A model generated the notes under the pieces. The model had not been told where the DNA came from and did not search any database. It saw nothing but the letters and a program-made list of their open reading frames with translations. Both the position numbers and the translations under genes were made by a program. Of a stretch of 59,052 bases of DNA, positions 17,534-26,129 are shown in pieces; position 1 is the stretch's first letter; each line of letters opens with the position of its first letter. Source of the stretch: Ignavibacteria bacterium (lineage in GTDB: Bacteria; Bacteroidota; Ignavibacteria; Tepidaquicellales; OLB5); assembly GCA_014879675.1 (NCBI GenBank), contig JACSRQ010000138.1, forward strand, positions 1 through 59,052. The letters run 5' to 3'.

Positions 17534-18604
17534 CTAAAACAATTCTTCCTGGCCTGGTTTCAGGCGGCGAAAAAGATCTGTGCGCAGGGGATTGTGTGAT
17601 TTATTCAGACCATATTTAGTGCACATGGTTTTGAAAAGCTGATGAACATGCTCGGCGTATTTTCCTTCACCTTTGAATCTGGTGCCGAACTCATGGCTTG
17701 AGAGCTCACCGCCGCGAATATCCCTAATACGTTTGATTATCTTCGAAGCTTTTTCAGGATACATGCGCCCGAGCCACTCTTCAAACAGATCTTTGATTGA
17801 GTAGGGAAGCCTTAGCATTACCATTCCCGCCGATGCTGCACCTGCTTCAGATGCTGCCTTCAGGATTGCGGGAATTTCCTCATCATTTAATCCGGGAATT
17901 ATCGGAGCGGTATTAACGCCAACCGGAATTCCCGCTGCAGCAAGATTACTGATCGTTTCAAGCCGCTTTGATGGAACGGATGTACGCGGCTCCATTCGCC
18001 TGGAGAGATCGCGGTTGAGAGTTGTGATCGATACCACAGTTTTAATGAGCTGCATGGATGCGAGTTCTTTCAACAGGTCGATATCGCGCTGGATGAGCGC
18101 GTTTTTTGTTATCATGCCTAATGGATTGCGGAACTTAAGAAATACCTTAAGGCACTCACGTGTGATCTCAAGCTTGCGCTCGATCGGCTGATAGCAATCA
18201 GTATTGCCCGAAAACATTACGACCTGCGGCTGCCATGATTTCTTGCTGAATGCTTCTTCAAGCAGGCGTGGAGCATTCTTTTTTACCATTATCTTGGTTT
18301 CGAAATCGAGTCCGGCCGAAAATCCCAAATACTCATGCGTTGGCCTGGCATAACAATAAATACACCCATGTTCGCAGCCGCGGTATGGATTTATGCTGTA
18401 GTCAAAACCAAGATCCGGCGAGTCATTTTTAGCCAGTATGGATTTAGTATCATCATTATAGAATTTCGTCTGTATCTTCCGCGGTTCTTCGTCGGGATCT
18501 ATGTAATCATCGGCGTAATCAGCGGTATAATCAATACTAATGGGCTCAAACCTGTTTTGGGTATTGATACCGGCGCCGCGCGATTTTAGGTCAATATTCT
18601 TCAT
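17534..18604 (-). CDS. PA0069-type radical SAM protein
   Basis: A 356-residue radical S-adenosylmethionine protein of the PA0069/SplB-like family. The 4Fe-4S-binding CxxxCxxC is C77-x3-C81-x2-C84 in NPYRGCEHGCIYCYARP, the typical family context. Later landmarks are VMFSGNTDCYQPIE and SITTLNRDLSRRMEPR. The family resembles spore photoproduct lyase but its substrate is not known. A full-length protein with its ATG at 18604. It is flanked by repeat DNA on its 3' side and by a gene-poor gap on its 5' side. Confidence 0.95.
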   Translation of the reverse strand: MKNIDLKSRGAGINTQNRFEPISIDYTADYADDYIDPDEEPRKIQTKFYNDDTKSILAKNDSPDLGFDYSINPYRGCEHGCIYCYARPTHEYLGFSAGLDFETKIMVKKNAPRLLEEAFSKKSWQPQVVMFSGNTDCYQPIERKLEITRECLKVFLKFRNPLGMITKNALIQRDIDLLKELASMQLIKTVVSITTLNRDLSRRMEPRTSVPSKRLETISNLAAAGIPVGVNTAPIIPGLNDEEIPAILKAASEAGAASAGMVMLRLPYSIKDLFEEWLGRMYPEKASKIIKRIRDIRGGELSSHEFGTRFKGEGKYAEHVHQLFKTMCTKYGLNKSHNPLRTDLFRRLKPGQEELF

Positions 18605-18888
18605 GTGGATAATTTACAACAAAAAATTATAAGTTGTGTATCATTGAATGATACTAATTCATAAGTCTATGTTTCACAATCTGTAATGCACTTTTCCGTA
18701 TAAAGCAGAGTTTGGTAGTTTCAATATCGGAATAATGGAAGTAATTTAGAAATAGATTTCAGGAAATATCTTTCTATTGAACTAACTTGCGCCATTGCGA
18801 CTTCGCGGGAAAGATACAATTTAACGCAGAGCCGCAAATACACAAAGGAAAAACTAGCCACAATATATTAAAGAGCAAAAATATCATT
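18605..18888. other. intergenic gap with a repeat-derived segment
   Basis: Mostly AT-rich DNA between divergent genes. The right part (about 18799-18842) holds CTTCGCGGGAAAG and TTTAACGCAGAGCCGCAAA, fragments related to the segment at 22261-22291 (TTTGCGTTCTTCGCGG). This run stays open into the next gene and would give it a false N-terminal extension. No clear promoter was found. Confidence 0.5.
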
Positions 18889-19119
18889 ATGGTTTCAAAG
18901 CTAATGTTCCCGTTTTATATGGATCTCACCCGTCCATGCCTGACATGCCAGTATTATTGCAGGCATCAGAGCATGGGTGACTCTGCCCTTGTGGCCCAAA
19001 AGCGGAAGAAGGAGGGCGAATCAGTTGAATACGAGCCCGGCATGAAATACTGCCTGAAGAATAAACAATTCGTTTACTTCAACTGGAATTGCGGGAATCA
19101 TAAGATATGGAAGCAGTAA
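18889..19119 (+). CDS. small cysteine-rich protein, unknown
   Basis: A 76-residue protein from the ATG at 18889. Upstream in-frame codons back to a TTG at 18787 pass through repeat-like DNA and are probably not translated. It has C17-x2-C20-x3-C24-x-H26 near the N-terminus (RPCLTCQYYCRH) and C55, C68 and H71 later, a pattern that could hold zinc or an Fe-S cluster. The rest is basic with no signal peptide. I do not recognise the family. The FN3 lipoprotein gene follows about 100 bases later. Confidence 0.62.
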   Translation: MVSKLMFPFYMDLTRPCLTCQYYCRHQSMGDSALVAQKRKKEGESVEYEPGMKYCLKNKQFVYFNWNCGNHKIWKQ

Positions 19120-19224
19120 ACTAAATTACTGTTTTTATAGTTTGAAATATGTATATTTGAAATAGGGTAGTTCCTTAAACTACAACAAGAATTGCCCTGC
19201 ATCACTAACCTAAAAGTGAAAGAA

Positions 19225-19944
19225 ATGAAATATTCCTTAGTAGCTGTTTTCGTTCTTGTATTGATTTTATCCCACAGTGGTTGCGGTGATGACAACTCTT
19301 CGTCGAGCGAGAATTCTCCGCCTACATCTCCAAATTTGATAAGTCCGCCAAATGGATCTATAGATTCTGTCAATGTGCTTAATTTCACCTGGAGTTCATC
19401 TCAAAACGCAAGTTCATACAGGATACAGATATCAATGGATTCTGGCTTCACTCAATTGTTAGCCGATACTACACTAACCGCAACAAGTTATGACTTTACA
19501 GCAAGCCTTCAGCCATCGACAATATATTACTGGAGAGTCTGTGCAATTAATAGTTATGGACAAGGGAGTTACTCGAATATATGGTCATTCATAACTGCTT
19601 CAATTGTCATAACTCAAACTATTGAGGGATATTGGGTATTGGTATATTCAGCAGGCTCGCTTGATGTTTGTCCGGGTGAGGAAGTTAGATTCCCAAACAG
19701 TGTATCAGGTACGGCAGAGTTGAAGTGTCCGAACCAATCAATGATATATAGAAATTATACTGTAAGTGCGGGCATTCTTACATATACGGCTTCGGGCATC
19801 CGGTATTTGATCAGCTTTACGCAAAACAGCGAGCTTGTATTGAGCGGCATAAACAATAACAGGATATTGTATTATGCATTGATCTTGCCAAGGAGGGAAG
19901 TTGAAGTAAAGGGAGGCAGAAGCGGATGGAATTCTTCGGAGTAG
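19225..19944 (+). CDS. lipoprotein with FN3-like domain and a conserved two-cysteine domain
   Basis: A 239-residue exported protein; the ATG at 19225 is chosen because the signal peptide MKYSLVAVFVLVLILSHSGC starts there. The last residues fit a lipoprotein site, though His at -3 is unusual. A Ser-rich linker is followed by a fibronectin type III-like region (NFTWSSSQNASSYRIQIS ... YYWRVCAINSYGQGSYSN). The C-terminal part of about 95 residues has LDVCPGE, LKCPNQS, SFTQNSELVLSG and NNRILYY, and closely matches the protein at 53858-54319. Two conserved cysteines may form a disulfide. Function unknown; probably outer-membrane or surface exposed. Confidence 0.8.
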   Translation: MKYSLVAVFVLVLILSHSGCGDDNSSSSENSPPTSPNLISPPNGSIDSVNVLNFTWSSSQNASSYRIQISMDSGFTQLLADTTLTATSYDFTASLQPSTIYYWRVCAINSYGQGSYSNIWSFITASIVITQTIEGYWVLVYSAGSLDVCPGEEVRFPNSVSGTAELKCPNQSMIYRNYTVSAGILTYTASGIRYLISFTQNSELVLSGINNNRILYYALILPRREVEVKGGRSGWNSSE

Positions 19945-20040
19945 AAAATTCCTTTTCGTTGATATTCCAAAATTGCATTATGAATAACTCTAAGTAAATT
20001 TGAGTTCATTTTTATGAACACCATGGAATAGTATTTATCA

Positions 20041-20075
20041 TTCGTGTCAATTAGTGAAATTCGTGTCTGAGCTTT
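20041..20075. repeat. fragment of an ACACGAATT-type dispersed repeat
   Basis: On the minus strand this reads GACACGAATTTCAC and TAATTGACACGAATG, a degenerate internally repeated motif also seen as ACACGAATTACAC near 14808-14835. Confidence 0.5.
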
Positions 20076-20155
20076 TGATTCTGTTTCTTTACAATTTTTC
20101 AGTAATTTCGGCAATTTTGGATTGATTAATATTCATTTTTCTGCCATATTTGTGG

Positions 20156-20228
20156 GCATCCTTAGCTCAGTTGGTAGAGCAAATGACTCTTAATCATTAG
20201 GCCTGGGGTTCGAGCCCCCAAGGATGCA
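20156..20228 (+). tRNA. tRNA-Lys (anticodon CUU)
   Basis: A 73-base cloverleaf. The acceptor stem pairs GCATCCT (20156-20162) with AGGATGC (20221-20227), with A as discriminator at 20228. The D arm is GCTCAGTTGGTAGAGC, the anticodon arm TGACTCTTAATCA has CTT, and the T arm is TGGGGTTCGAGCCCCCA. CCA is not encoded. A strong terminator follows. Confidence 0.97.
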
Positions 20229-20235
20229 CGAGGTT

Positions 20236-20280
20236 AAACCCCACTGAATCAATGATTTAGCGGGGTTTGTTGTTTTTGGT
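20236..20280 (+). terminator. intrinsic terminator after tRNA-Lys
   Basis: A long hairpin: AAACCCC (20236-20242) pairs with GGGGTTT (20262-20268) and, after one mismatch, CTGAATCA (20244-20251) pairs with TGATTTAG (20253-20260, one G-U). A T-rich stretch, GTTGTTTTTGG, follows. Confidence 0.85.
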
Positions 20281-20433
20281 TTAAATATTGCATTTTAAGC
20301 AGACCAGTTAATAAATCGTATTGTGAGTTCACGAGAAGCCGAAAAGACTTAAAGAGAGAGGCAGTAAGAATTGAAAGGAATTAGAATTTGGTGGTGCTTT
20401 AAGATTAGTTTAGTATCATAAATTTGAGTCTAG

Positions 20434-20453
20434 ATTCCCGCCTGCGCGGGAAT
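20434..20453. repeat. REP-like palindrome
   Basis: ATTCCCGCCTGCGCGGGAAT, the same family as 8268-8512. It lies 18 bases before the marC ATG and, if read through from an upstream TTG, would encode a false N-terminus. Confidence 0.9.
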
Positions 20454-20471
20454 GTCAAAAAGAAATATCAT

Positions 20472-21098
20472 ATGCACATAACAGACATATTATCATTTGC
20501 GGGGATCGCATTCAGCGTTTTGTTTCCGCTTATCAATCCAATTGGCGGTGTGCCATCTTTTTCCGGTCTGACCGCGCATGACACGCCTGAGTTCCGCAAG
20601 GGACAGGCAAGAAAAGTTTCGCTGAATGTATTTCTGATACTTATCACTTTCCTTTTGATAGGCAAACTGCTGCTTGAGCTGTTTGGCATATCGCTCGGTG
20701 TGCTTGAGATCGCAGGCGGACTCATCGTCGCAAACACCGGATGGCAGATGGTGAATTCAAAGCCTGAAAATGAAAAGGATGAATCTATTAAGCAGCAGAA
20801 TGTGGATATATCATTCATGCCGATGGCTATGCCGATATTGAGCGGACCCGGAGCCATAGGCGCGGTTATCGGACTCTCGACCAATGCGAAACATTTTGAG
20901 GATTATGTTGGATTTGTAATAGGAATATTCGGTATCGGCCTGGTGACATATCTTTTCCTGATACTTTCCATTCCGCTTATGAAAAAGCTTGGCTCAAACG
21001 GAATCAACGTGCTGACAAGAATGATGGGATTTTTTATACTGGCAATTGCCGTGAATTTGGTCTATAGAGGAATTTTGGATTTGATAAAGAGTGCGTAA
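20472..21098 (+). CDS. MarC-family integral membrane protein
   Basis: A 208-residue MarC-type protein with about six transmembrane helices. Typical features are FPLINPIGGVPSF in the first helix, the reentrant-like GLIVANTGWQM, and MAMPILSGPGAIGAVIGL in the middle. MarC proteins were once linked to multiple antibiotic resistance but their function remains unknown. The ATG at 20472 is chosen: in-frame codons further upstream come from a REP-like palindrome. The gene stands alone after the tRNA terminator. Confidence 0.93.
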   Translation: MHITDILSFAGIAFSVLFPLINPIGGVPSFSGLTAHDTPEFRKGQARKVSLNVFLILITFLLIGKLLLELFGISLGVLEIAGGLIVANTGWQMVNSKPENEKDESIKQQNVDISFMPMAMPILSGPGAIGAVIGLSTNAKHFEDYVGFVIGIFGIGLVTYLFLILSIPLMKKLGSNGINVLTRMMGFFILAIAVNLVYRGILDLIKSA

Positions 21099-21234
21099 CT
21101 CGAAGAAAAAAACAAACCCCATTGCAGATTAACTTTGTTCCCTGATATCTTTTAGTTAGAGTTCTATGATTTCTGCAGATTTACTTCCCCTCTTTAAACT
21201 GTTAAAGCAGTCAGGAAGGCAAAGGGGGGACATG

Positions 21235-22161
21235 TTAGGCAGCATCCCTTAAAAACACTCCATACCTAAGGCCTTTTGTGCTTATGGTTACCTTATCAAA
21301 ACTGAATTTTTCCATGAAGCATTTTAGTATTAATATTCCCGGAATTACAATATCGGCTCTGCCTGTCATGTAATCGCCCATACCATAAAGTTTATCGATA
21401 GGCATGGGAATAAGCCTTTCGAGTACTTCATTTATTTCAGCTATTTGGATTTCCAGTCCATCAACTTTTTCTGCTTCAAAGCTCGTTAGGCCCAGCTTTA
21501 TCGCGCCCAGGGTTGTGACCGTGCCCGCTACACCAATAAGTGATGTGCCGCTGATATCAAAATCGAGATACGCGAGATGTTGGTCTATGAACCTCTCTGC
21601 CTCAACCAGCCGCGCAGGAGCAGGGGGATGCTCTTTCAGGAACTTCTCATTCAGTCTGACAGAACCGATATCCAGACTTTTGCCCGTGAGTGAAACATCA
21701 TTCAATGACATATCCTTAACAATTCCGGTTGTCACTTCTGTGCTTCCGCCGCCGATATCGATTGTCGTTAATCTGTCATGAGCGGTATGCACCTTATCGT
21801 AAACTCCGCCAATGAAAGTATTACGGGCTTCGTCATCGCCGGAAAGGATTTCAATTTCTATACCGGTCTTTCTGCGGATTGTATCTATGAACTCGGCTTT
21901 GTTGGCTGAATCCCTGATGAAACTTGTTGCAGTCGCAGTAATACCGGTTGAACCGTGTTTCAGGCTGAGCTCTTTGTATTCGCTCAATATTTCCACAGCT
22001 TTGGCTATTGATTCCGGCATGATATTCCGGTTCGCATCTACGCCTTTGCCGAGTCTTGGAACGCGCTGGATATCTAATATAGGATTAATGCTGCCATTTT
22101 TATACTCGGCTATAAGGAGAAGAATAGTATTTGTTCCGATATCTATAGTTGATCTTATCAT
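21235..22161 (-). CDS. Ppx/GppA-type phosphatase
   Basis: A 308-residue ASKHA-fold phosphatase of the exopolyphosphatase/guanosine-pentaphosphatase family. The two phosphate-binding loops are IDIGTNTILLLIAE near the N-terminus and IDIGGGSTEVT near residue 138, with the usual LSGDDEARNTF segment between. The protein has only the core two domains and lacks the C-terminal HD-like extension of long Ppx enzymes. It may hydrolyse polyphosphate or pppGpp; the two cannot be told apart here. With PPK2 at 2787-3701 it suggests polyphosphate turnover. Confidence 0.93.
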   Translation of the reverse strand: MIRSTIDIGTNTILLLIAEYKNGSINPILDIQRVPRLGKGVDANRNIMPESIAKAVEILSEYKELSLKHGSTGITATATSFIRDSANKAEFIDTIRRKTGIEIEILSGDDEARNTFIGGVYDKVHTAHDRLTTIDIGGGSTEVTTGIVKDMSLNDVSLTGKSLDIGSVRLNEKFLKEHPPAPARLVEAERFIDQHLAYLDFDISGTSLIGVAGTVTTLGAIKLGLTSFEAEKVDGLEIQIAEINEVLERLIPMPIDKLYGMGDYMTGRADIVIPGILILKCFMEKFSFDKVTISTKGLRYGVFLRDAA

Positions 22162-22214
22162 GTGTTTATTGTGTTTAAATGTGGGACTTGAAGATGATTT
22201 AGTTTTGCTTCTTT

Positions 22215-22291
22215 GCGTCAGGTCGTAAGACCTGACGCCACTTCAAATATTGCTTTTAATTAACTTTGCGTTCTTCGCGGCTTTGCGGTGA
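22215..22291. repeat. palindrome plus TTCTTCGCGG-type repeat
   Basis: A palindrome with arms GCGTCAGGTC and GACCTGACGC around GTAA lies at 22215-22238, matching 8434-8457 exactly and 17504-17527 closely. A second repeat follows at about 22261-22291 (TTTGCGTTCTTCGCGGCTTT), related to the stretch near 18799-18842. Confidence 0.85.
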
Positions 22292-22324
22292 ATGCTTTTG
22301 ATTCTGATACTACGCAAAAAAAAA

Positions 22325-23179
22325 TCATAGTTTAATGGCATAAAAAGCGGCCCATTCTGCGCGCTGTTTAAGCTCGCGCATTTGGAAATTATTTTTTGTA
22401 AGCTCATTCAGCAGAGTTTCGGTTTCTTCGCGAAGAATTCCCGTTATAAATATCTTACCACCTGCCTTAAGTTTTTGGTTCATCAAGGGCAGATTGGGAA
22501 TAATGACATTGCTTATAATATTTGCGGCGATTACATCAAATCCATACTCCGCAACTTTGGTGAGATCGCACTGGTATAGCGCAATGTTGTTTGTAACATC
22601 ATTAAGCGAGAAATAATCGTTAGCATTCGCTATGGAATCGTCATCTATCTCATTAGCTATCACTTTTTCAACACCAAGCTTAACGGCGGCAATAGCGAGA
22701 ATTCCCGTCCCGCTGCCGAAATCAAGCATATAACGGTCGGTTTTCGGATCTATCCATGTGCTCATCTGCTCAAGGATAAGCTGTGTAGTCTCATTGTGTC
22801 CCGTACCGAACGACATCTTAGGGTCGATCTCTATTGGAATATTCCCGCGGCTTAGATCAAGCTCATTTTTTTTCCATGAGGGATAAACAACCAGCCTATC
22901 CAGAATATAAACCGGTTCTATGGTTTTTTCCCATTCCAGATTCCAGTCTTTATTATCAAATATACCGATGGAAATACTGCCTTCGGGTACACTGTCTTCA
23001 GTTATCAATTCCTGTTTTATTTTCTCCGCAAGGGCAGTATCTGATGCAGGTAAATAAACCTTCAATAAACCGTTCTCTTCAAGTATGGTGTTCAGGTCAT
23101 TGAGGTAAAGCCTGTTGTATACAAGATCATAAGTGGATTCGTTAAATGCTATTTCAAGCTCGATGTAGTTCTTTTCCAA
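22325..23179 (-). CDS. prmA: ribosomal protein L11 methyltransferase
   Basis: A 284-residue SAM-dependent methyltransferase that methylates ribosomal protein L11. Diagnostic features are PKMSFGTGHNETTQL at about 120-134, the SAM-binding DFGSGTG at 153-159, IANEIDDDSIANAN, and the AANI motif near the catalytic site. The start seems to be TTG at 23179: an in-frame TAA lies at 23183-23185 and no ATG comes before the first conserved strand. It shares strand and tight spacing (45 bases) with folD upstream, so the two may be cotranscribed. Confidence 0.95.
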   Translation of the reverse strand: MEKNYIELEIAFNESTYDLVYNRLYLNDLNTILEENGLLKVYLPASDTALAEKIKQELITEDSVPEGSISIGIFDNKDWNLEWEKTIEPVYILDRLVVYPSWKKNELDLSRGNIPIEIDPKMSFGTGHNETTQLILEQMSTWIDPKTDRYMLDFGSGTGILAIAAVKLGVEKVIANEIDDDSIANANDYFSLNDVTNNIALYQCDLTKVAEYGFDVIAANIISNVIIPNLPLMNQKLKAGGKIFITGILREETETLLNELTKNNFQMRELKQRAEWAAFYAIKL

Positions 23180-23224
23180 TTTTTAACAGCGGGATTAATT
23201 TTGAAATCCTTAATTAACTTCAGA

Positions 23225-24100
23225 CTAGCTATAAATTTTCTTCAGAGCAGAGTCCAGTGTATTTTTCAGAAGCATTGCTATCGTCATGGGTCCAACCCCG
23301 CCCGGAACGGGAGTAATAAGCGAGGCTTTTGGATAACATGAAGCATAGTCAACATCACCAACAACCCTGTAACCCTTTTTTGCGGATGAATCATCTATCC
23401 GGTTTATGCCAACATCAACAATCACAACGCCTTCTTTTATCATATCGCCGGTGAGGAAGTTAGCTTTTCCGATAGCTGCCACGATAATATCAGCCCGGCG
23501 GGTGTGGGAGGCAATATCCTGCGTAGCACTGTGAGTTACCGTTACCGTGCAATTGGCGCCTTTTGCTTTCTGGAGCAGAATGTTCGCGATAGGTTTGCCG
23601 ACAATATTGCTTCTGCCTATCACAACAGCATTTTTTCCTGAAGTATCAACATTGTACCTCTTTAACAACTCAAATATTCCGGCAGGCGTGCACGGCATGT
23701 AACATTTTTCGCCTATCATAAGTCTGCCCGCATTTACAGGGTGGAAGCCGTCAACATCTTTCCTGTAGTCAACAGTTTCAAGCACATTCATTTCATTAAT
23801 ATGAGAGGGCAGGGGCAGCTGGATAAGTATTCCATGAATTTTTGGATCGTTGTTGTATCCCGAAATTATAGAAAGCAGTTCAGCTTCTGAAATTGTTTCA
23901 GGCTGGCGGTTCACAATAGAATAATAACCAAGCTCGGCGCATTTCTTTTCCTTCATCTTAACGTAAATTTCAGATGCGGGATTATTTCCAACCAGAATGA
24001 GCGCCAGCCCCGGGATTACATTTGTACTCGATAGCTCTTTTTTGATCTCAAGAATTATTTCTTCTGATATTAACTTACCGTCAATTATTTTGCTATCCAT
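23225..24100 (-). CDS. folD: methylenetetrahydrofolate dehydrogenase / cyclohydrolase
   Basis: A 291-residue bifunctional FolD, which converts 5,10-methylene-THF to 10-formyl-THF in one-carbon metabolism. The catalytic Lys is K50 in YVKMKEK. Other family signatures are ILIQLPLPSH, the NADP-binding GRSNIVGKPIANIL and the C-terminal TPVPGGVGPMTIAMLL. Full length. It lies 27 bases downstream of the S9 peptidase gene on the same strand and upstream of prmA. Confidence 0.98.
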   Translation of the reverse strand: MDSKIIDGKLISEEIILEIKKELSSTNVIPGLALILVGNNPASEIYVKMKEKKCAELGYYSIVNRQPETISEAELLSIISGYNNDPKIHGILIQLPLPSHINEMNVLETVDYRKDVDGFHPVNAGRLMIGEKCYMPCTPAGIFELLKRYNVDTSGKNAVVIGRSNIVGKPIANILLQKAKGANCTVTVTHSATQDIASHTRRADIIVAAIGKANFLTGDMIKEGVVIVDVGINRIDDSSAKKGYRVVGDVDYASCYPKASLITPVPGGVGPMTIAMLLKNTLDSALKKIYS

Positions 24101-24127
24101 TTACAATAATTTATTTTGTCAATCGTG

Positions 24128-25972
24128 TCAGGACTTCATATGTTTATCCAGGAAATCACATATCATGCCCCAAACCGTGATCTGGTTCGATACTTTTGTA
24201 AAACCATGGCCTTCATCCTGAAGTACCAGGTAATCAACTTCTTTATTCTGCTGCTTCATAACTTCTACCATCTGGTCAGATTCCGCCTGCACAACCCGCG
24301 GATCATTTTTACCCTGTATAACAAGCATAGGGCAGGTTATGTTTGAAACGAAATTTATCGGTGAGCGTTCTTCGAGGAATTCTTTATCCTTTACAACGTC
24401 TCCAACAAGCTCAAGTACGCCGGGTTTCCAGTGCTCGGGAACGGAATTGCAGAATGTGATGAGATTCGATGGCCCGAAAATATCAACAGCGCATTTCCAA
24501 AGCTCAGGCGCGCGCGTTGCGCAGGTGAGCGTCATATAACCGCCAAAGCTGCCTCCTACGATTGCAATATTATCTTTAGCCGTGTATCCTGTTTCAAGCA
24601 AATTATTATAAGCTGCAAGTACATCTTTAAATTCATTTCCGCCCCAATCTTTATAAATAAGCTTTTGGAACGACTTCCCGTAACCTGTGCTGCCCCTGAA
24701 ATTTGGCGCAATTACAATATAGCCCCTGTTACACAGTATCTGGAAATATTTATTAAAAAGGTTCTTCTCCTGCCATTCGGGTCCACCGTGCGGCCAAACA
24801 ATTGCCGGATTTGTGCCATCCTTTTTCATCCATTTCGGAATGTACATAAAGCCGCTTATTTCCAATCCGTCAAAGCTCTTATATTTGATCTCCTTCGGTA
24901 TGACGAGATCATTTTTGGGAATGCCGCCTATCATAGAAAACGTTACCTGTTTAAATTTATCTTTCTTCAGGTCATAGACATAAATGTCATTCGGATTTTG
25001 CGGCGAGTCGTAAATGAACACGATCTTTTTATCATCTTTGGTAAAGGCGAATGTTATGCAGTGTCCTTTTGGTACCTTTAGAGACTTTACCTTACCTGTT
25101 TTCACATTTTTTAACTTAAGCCGCGAAGTTCCGTTTTCATTGGTACTGTAAAGCAGGAATTTTTCGTTGTGCGAAAATACATAGCTTGAAATATCCCATT
25201 TTTCTTCCTGCATCCAACCGAGCTGAGAGGATTTTACATCGAAGTAAGCGAGTGCATTGAACTCCCTGTTATAGTCGCTGATGAAATAGTATGTATCATT
25301 CTTTTTATTGAACATACCGCTTGAGTTCTTCATATTACCTTCATGTTTGGTAAGATTCTTCATTTCCTTTGTTACGGTATCGTATAGAAATATATCGCTG
25401 TTGGAATTATTGTAATGTTTATGGTAAACTATTTTCTTTTCATCCTTGCTCCAATCTGACGCTATAAATGGATATATGTCATCGAAAGCTGCGATACATT
25501 CTTCAACGCCTGTTTTTAGATCGGTTACATAAGTATCAAAAAACCTTTTATCTCTTTTGTTTGAAGAAAAAAGTACTTTGGTACCTTTTTTATTGAAAGC
25601 ACAGAAAATGGTCTGCGCACCGGCATGTGAAGGGGTAAGGCAGCGAACTTCTCCGCCGTTTTCGTTCACAATGTATATCTGGAAATTTTCATCTCCTTTG
25701 TTATCGGACTGGAAAATTATCTCATTATTTTTAGGAGAATAAACAATACTGGCAACGGCATTATCTTCCAGAGTAATTTGCGAAGTCCAGCCGCCATCTA
25801 CAGGGATAGTCCATATATTAGGCGAGCCGCTTGTATTTGTGATATAAGCTATAGTTTTGCCGTTGGGCGAAAGTGCCATTCCTGATATTGCCCTGATGGC
25901 GTAGAATTGAGTTATCTTATAAACTTTTGGTTTTGCTGCGGAGGTTTTGGGTTTCCTGTTTTCTGAAGACAT
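24128..25972 (-). CDS. S9-family serine peptidase (prolyl-oligopeptidase type)
   Basis: A 614-residue peptidase with an N-terminal beta-propeller of PD40-like repeats (for example SPNIWTIPVDGG, EIIFQSDNKGDENFQIYIV, DIFLYDTVTKE) and a C-terminal alpha/beta-hydrolase domain. The catalytic triad is S475 (GGSFGGY), D557 (GKNDPRV) and H589 (DEGHGF), with spacing normal for acylaminoacyl peptidases. No signal peptide is present, so it is probably cytoplasmic and acts on short peptides. It is divergent from deoC, with a shared regulatory gap of about 150 bases, and is followed by folD. Confidence 0.96.
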   Translation of the reverse strand: MSSENRKPKTSAAKPKVYKITQFYAIRAISGMALSPNGKTIAYITNTSGSPNIWTIPVDGGWTSQITLEDNAVASIVYSPKNNEIIFQSDNKGDENFQIYIVNENGGEVRCLTPSHAGAQTIFCAFNKKGTKVLFSSNKRDKRFFDTYVTDLKTGVEECIAAFDDIYPFIASDWSKDEKKIVYHKHYNNSNSDIFLYDTVTKEMKNLTKHEGNMKNSSGMFNKKNDTYYFISDYNREFNALAYFDVKSSQLGWMQEEKWDISSYVFSHNEKFLLYSTNENGTSRLKLKNVKTGKVKSLKVPKGHCITFAFTKDDKKIVFIYDSPQNPNDIYVYDLKKDKFKQVTFSMIGGIPKNDLVIPKEIKYKSFDGLEISGFMYIPKWMKKDGTNPAIVWPHGGPEWQEKNLFNKYFQILCNRGYIVIAPNFRGSTGYGKSFQKLIYKDWGGNEFKDVLAAYNNLLETGYTAKDNIAIVGGSFGGYMTLTCATRAPELWKCAVDIFGPSNLITFCNSVPEHWKPGVLELVGDVVKDKEFLEERSPINFVSNITCPMLVIQGKNDPRVVQAESDQMVEVMKQQNKEVDYLVLQDEGHGFTKVSNQITVWGMICDFLDKHMKS

Positions 25973-26129
25973 TATCGGTATGAATTGTTATTGGAATATC
26001 AACAAAGATAATATTTTACACTCAAAAATTTAATCCATAAAATTCTGAATAAGAGAATAGATAGAATACGGACAAAGTTTTGTAATTTCGTTTTAATTGT
26101 GTAAATATATAGTTAAATTAGCCAAATTT

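Noticed and set aside
18787..18888. N-terminal extension of the small cysteine-rich gene
   Set aside because: Begins at TTG and translates repeat-derived DNA; a normal ATG follows at 18889.
19872..20114. 80-residue minus-strand ORF overlapping the FN3 lipoprotein end
   Set aside because: It covers intergenic repeat DNA and the antisense of a supported gene, with no recognisable features.
21124..21132. TAACTTTG before 21235
   Set aside because: No plus-strand gene follows; the neighbouring gene is on the minus strand.
22261..22291. TAACTTTG promoter-like sequence
   Set aside because: It matches TAnnTTTG but lies in a dispersed repeat and has no gene downstream on that strand.
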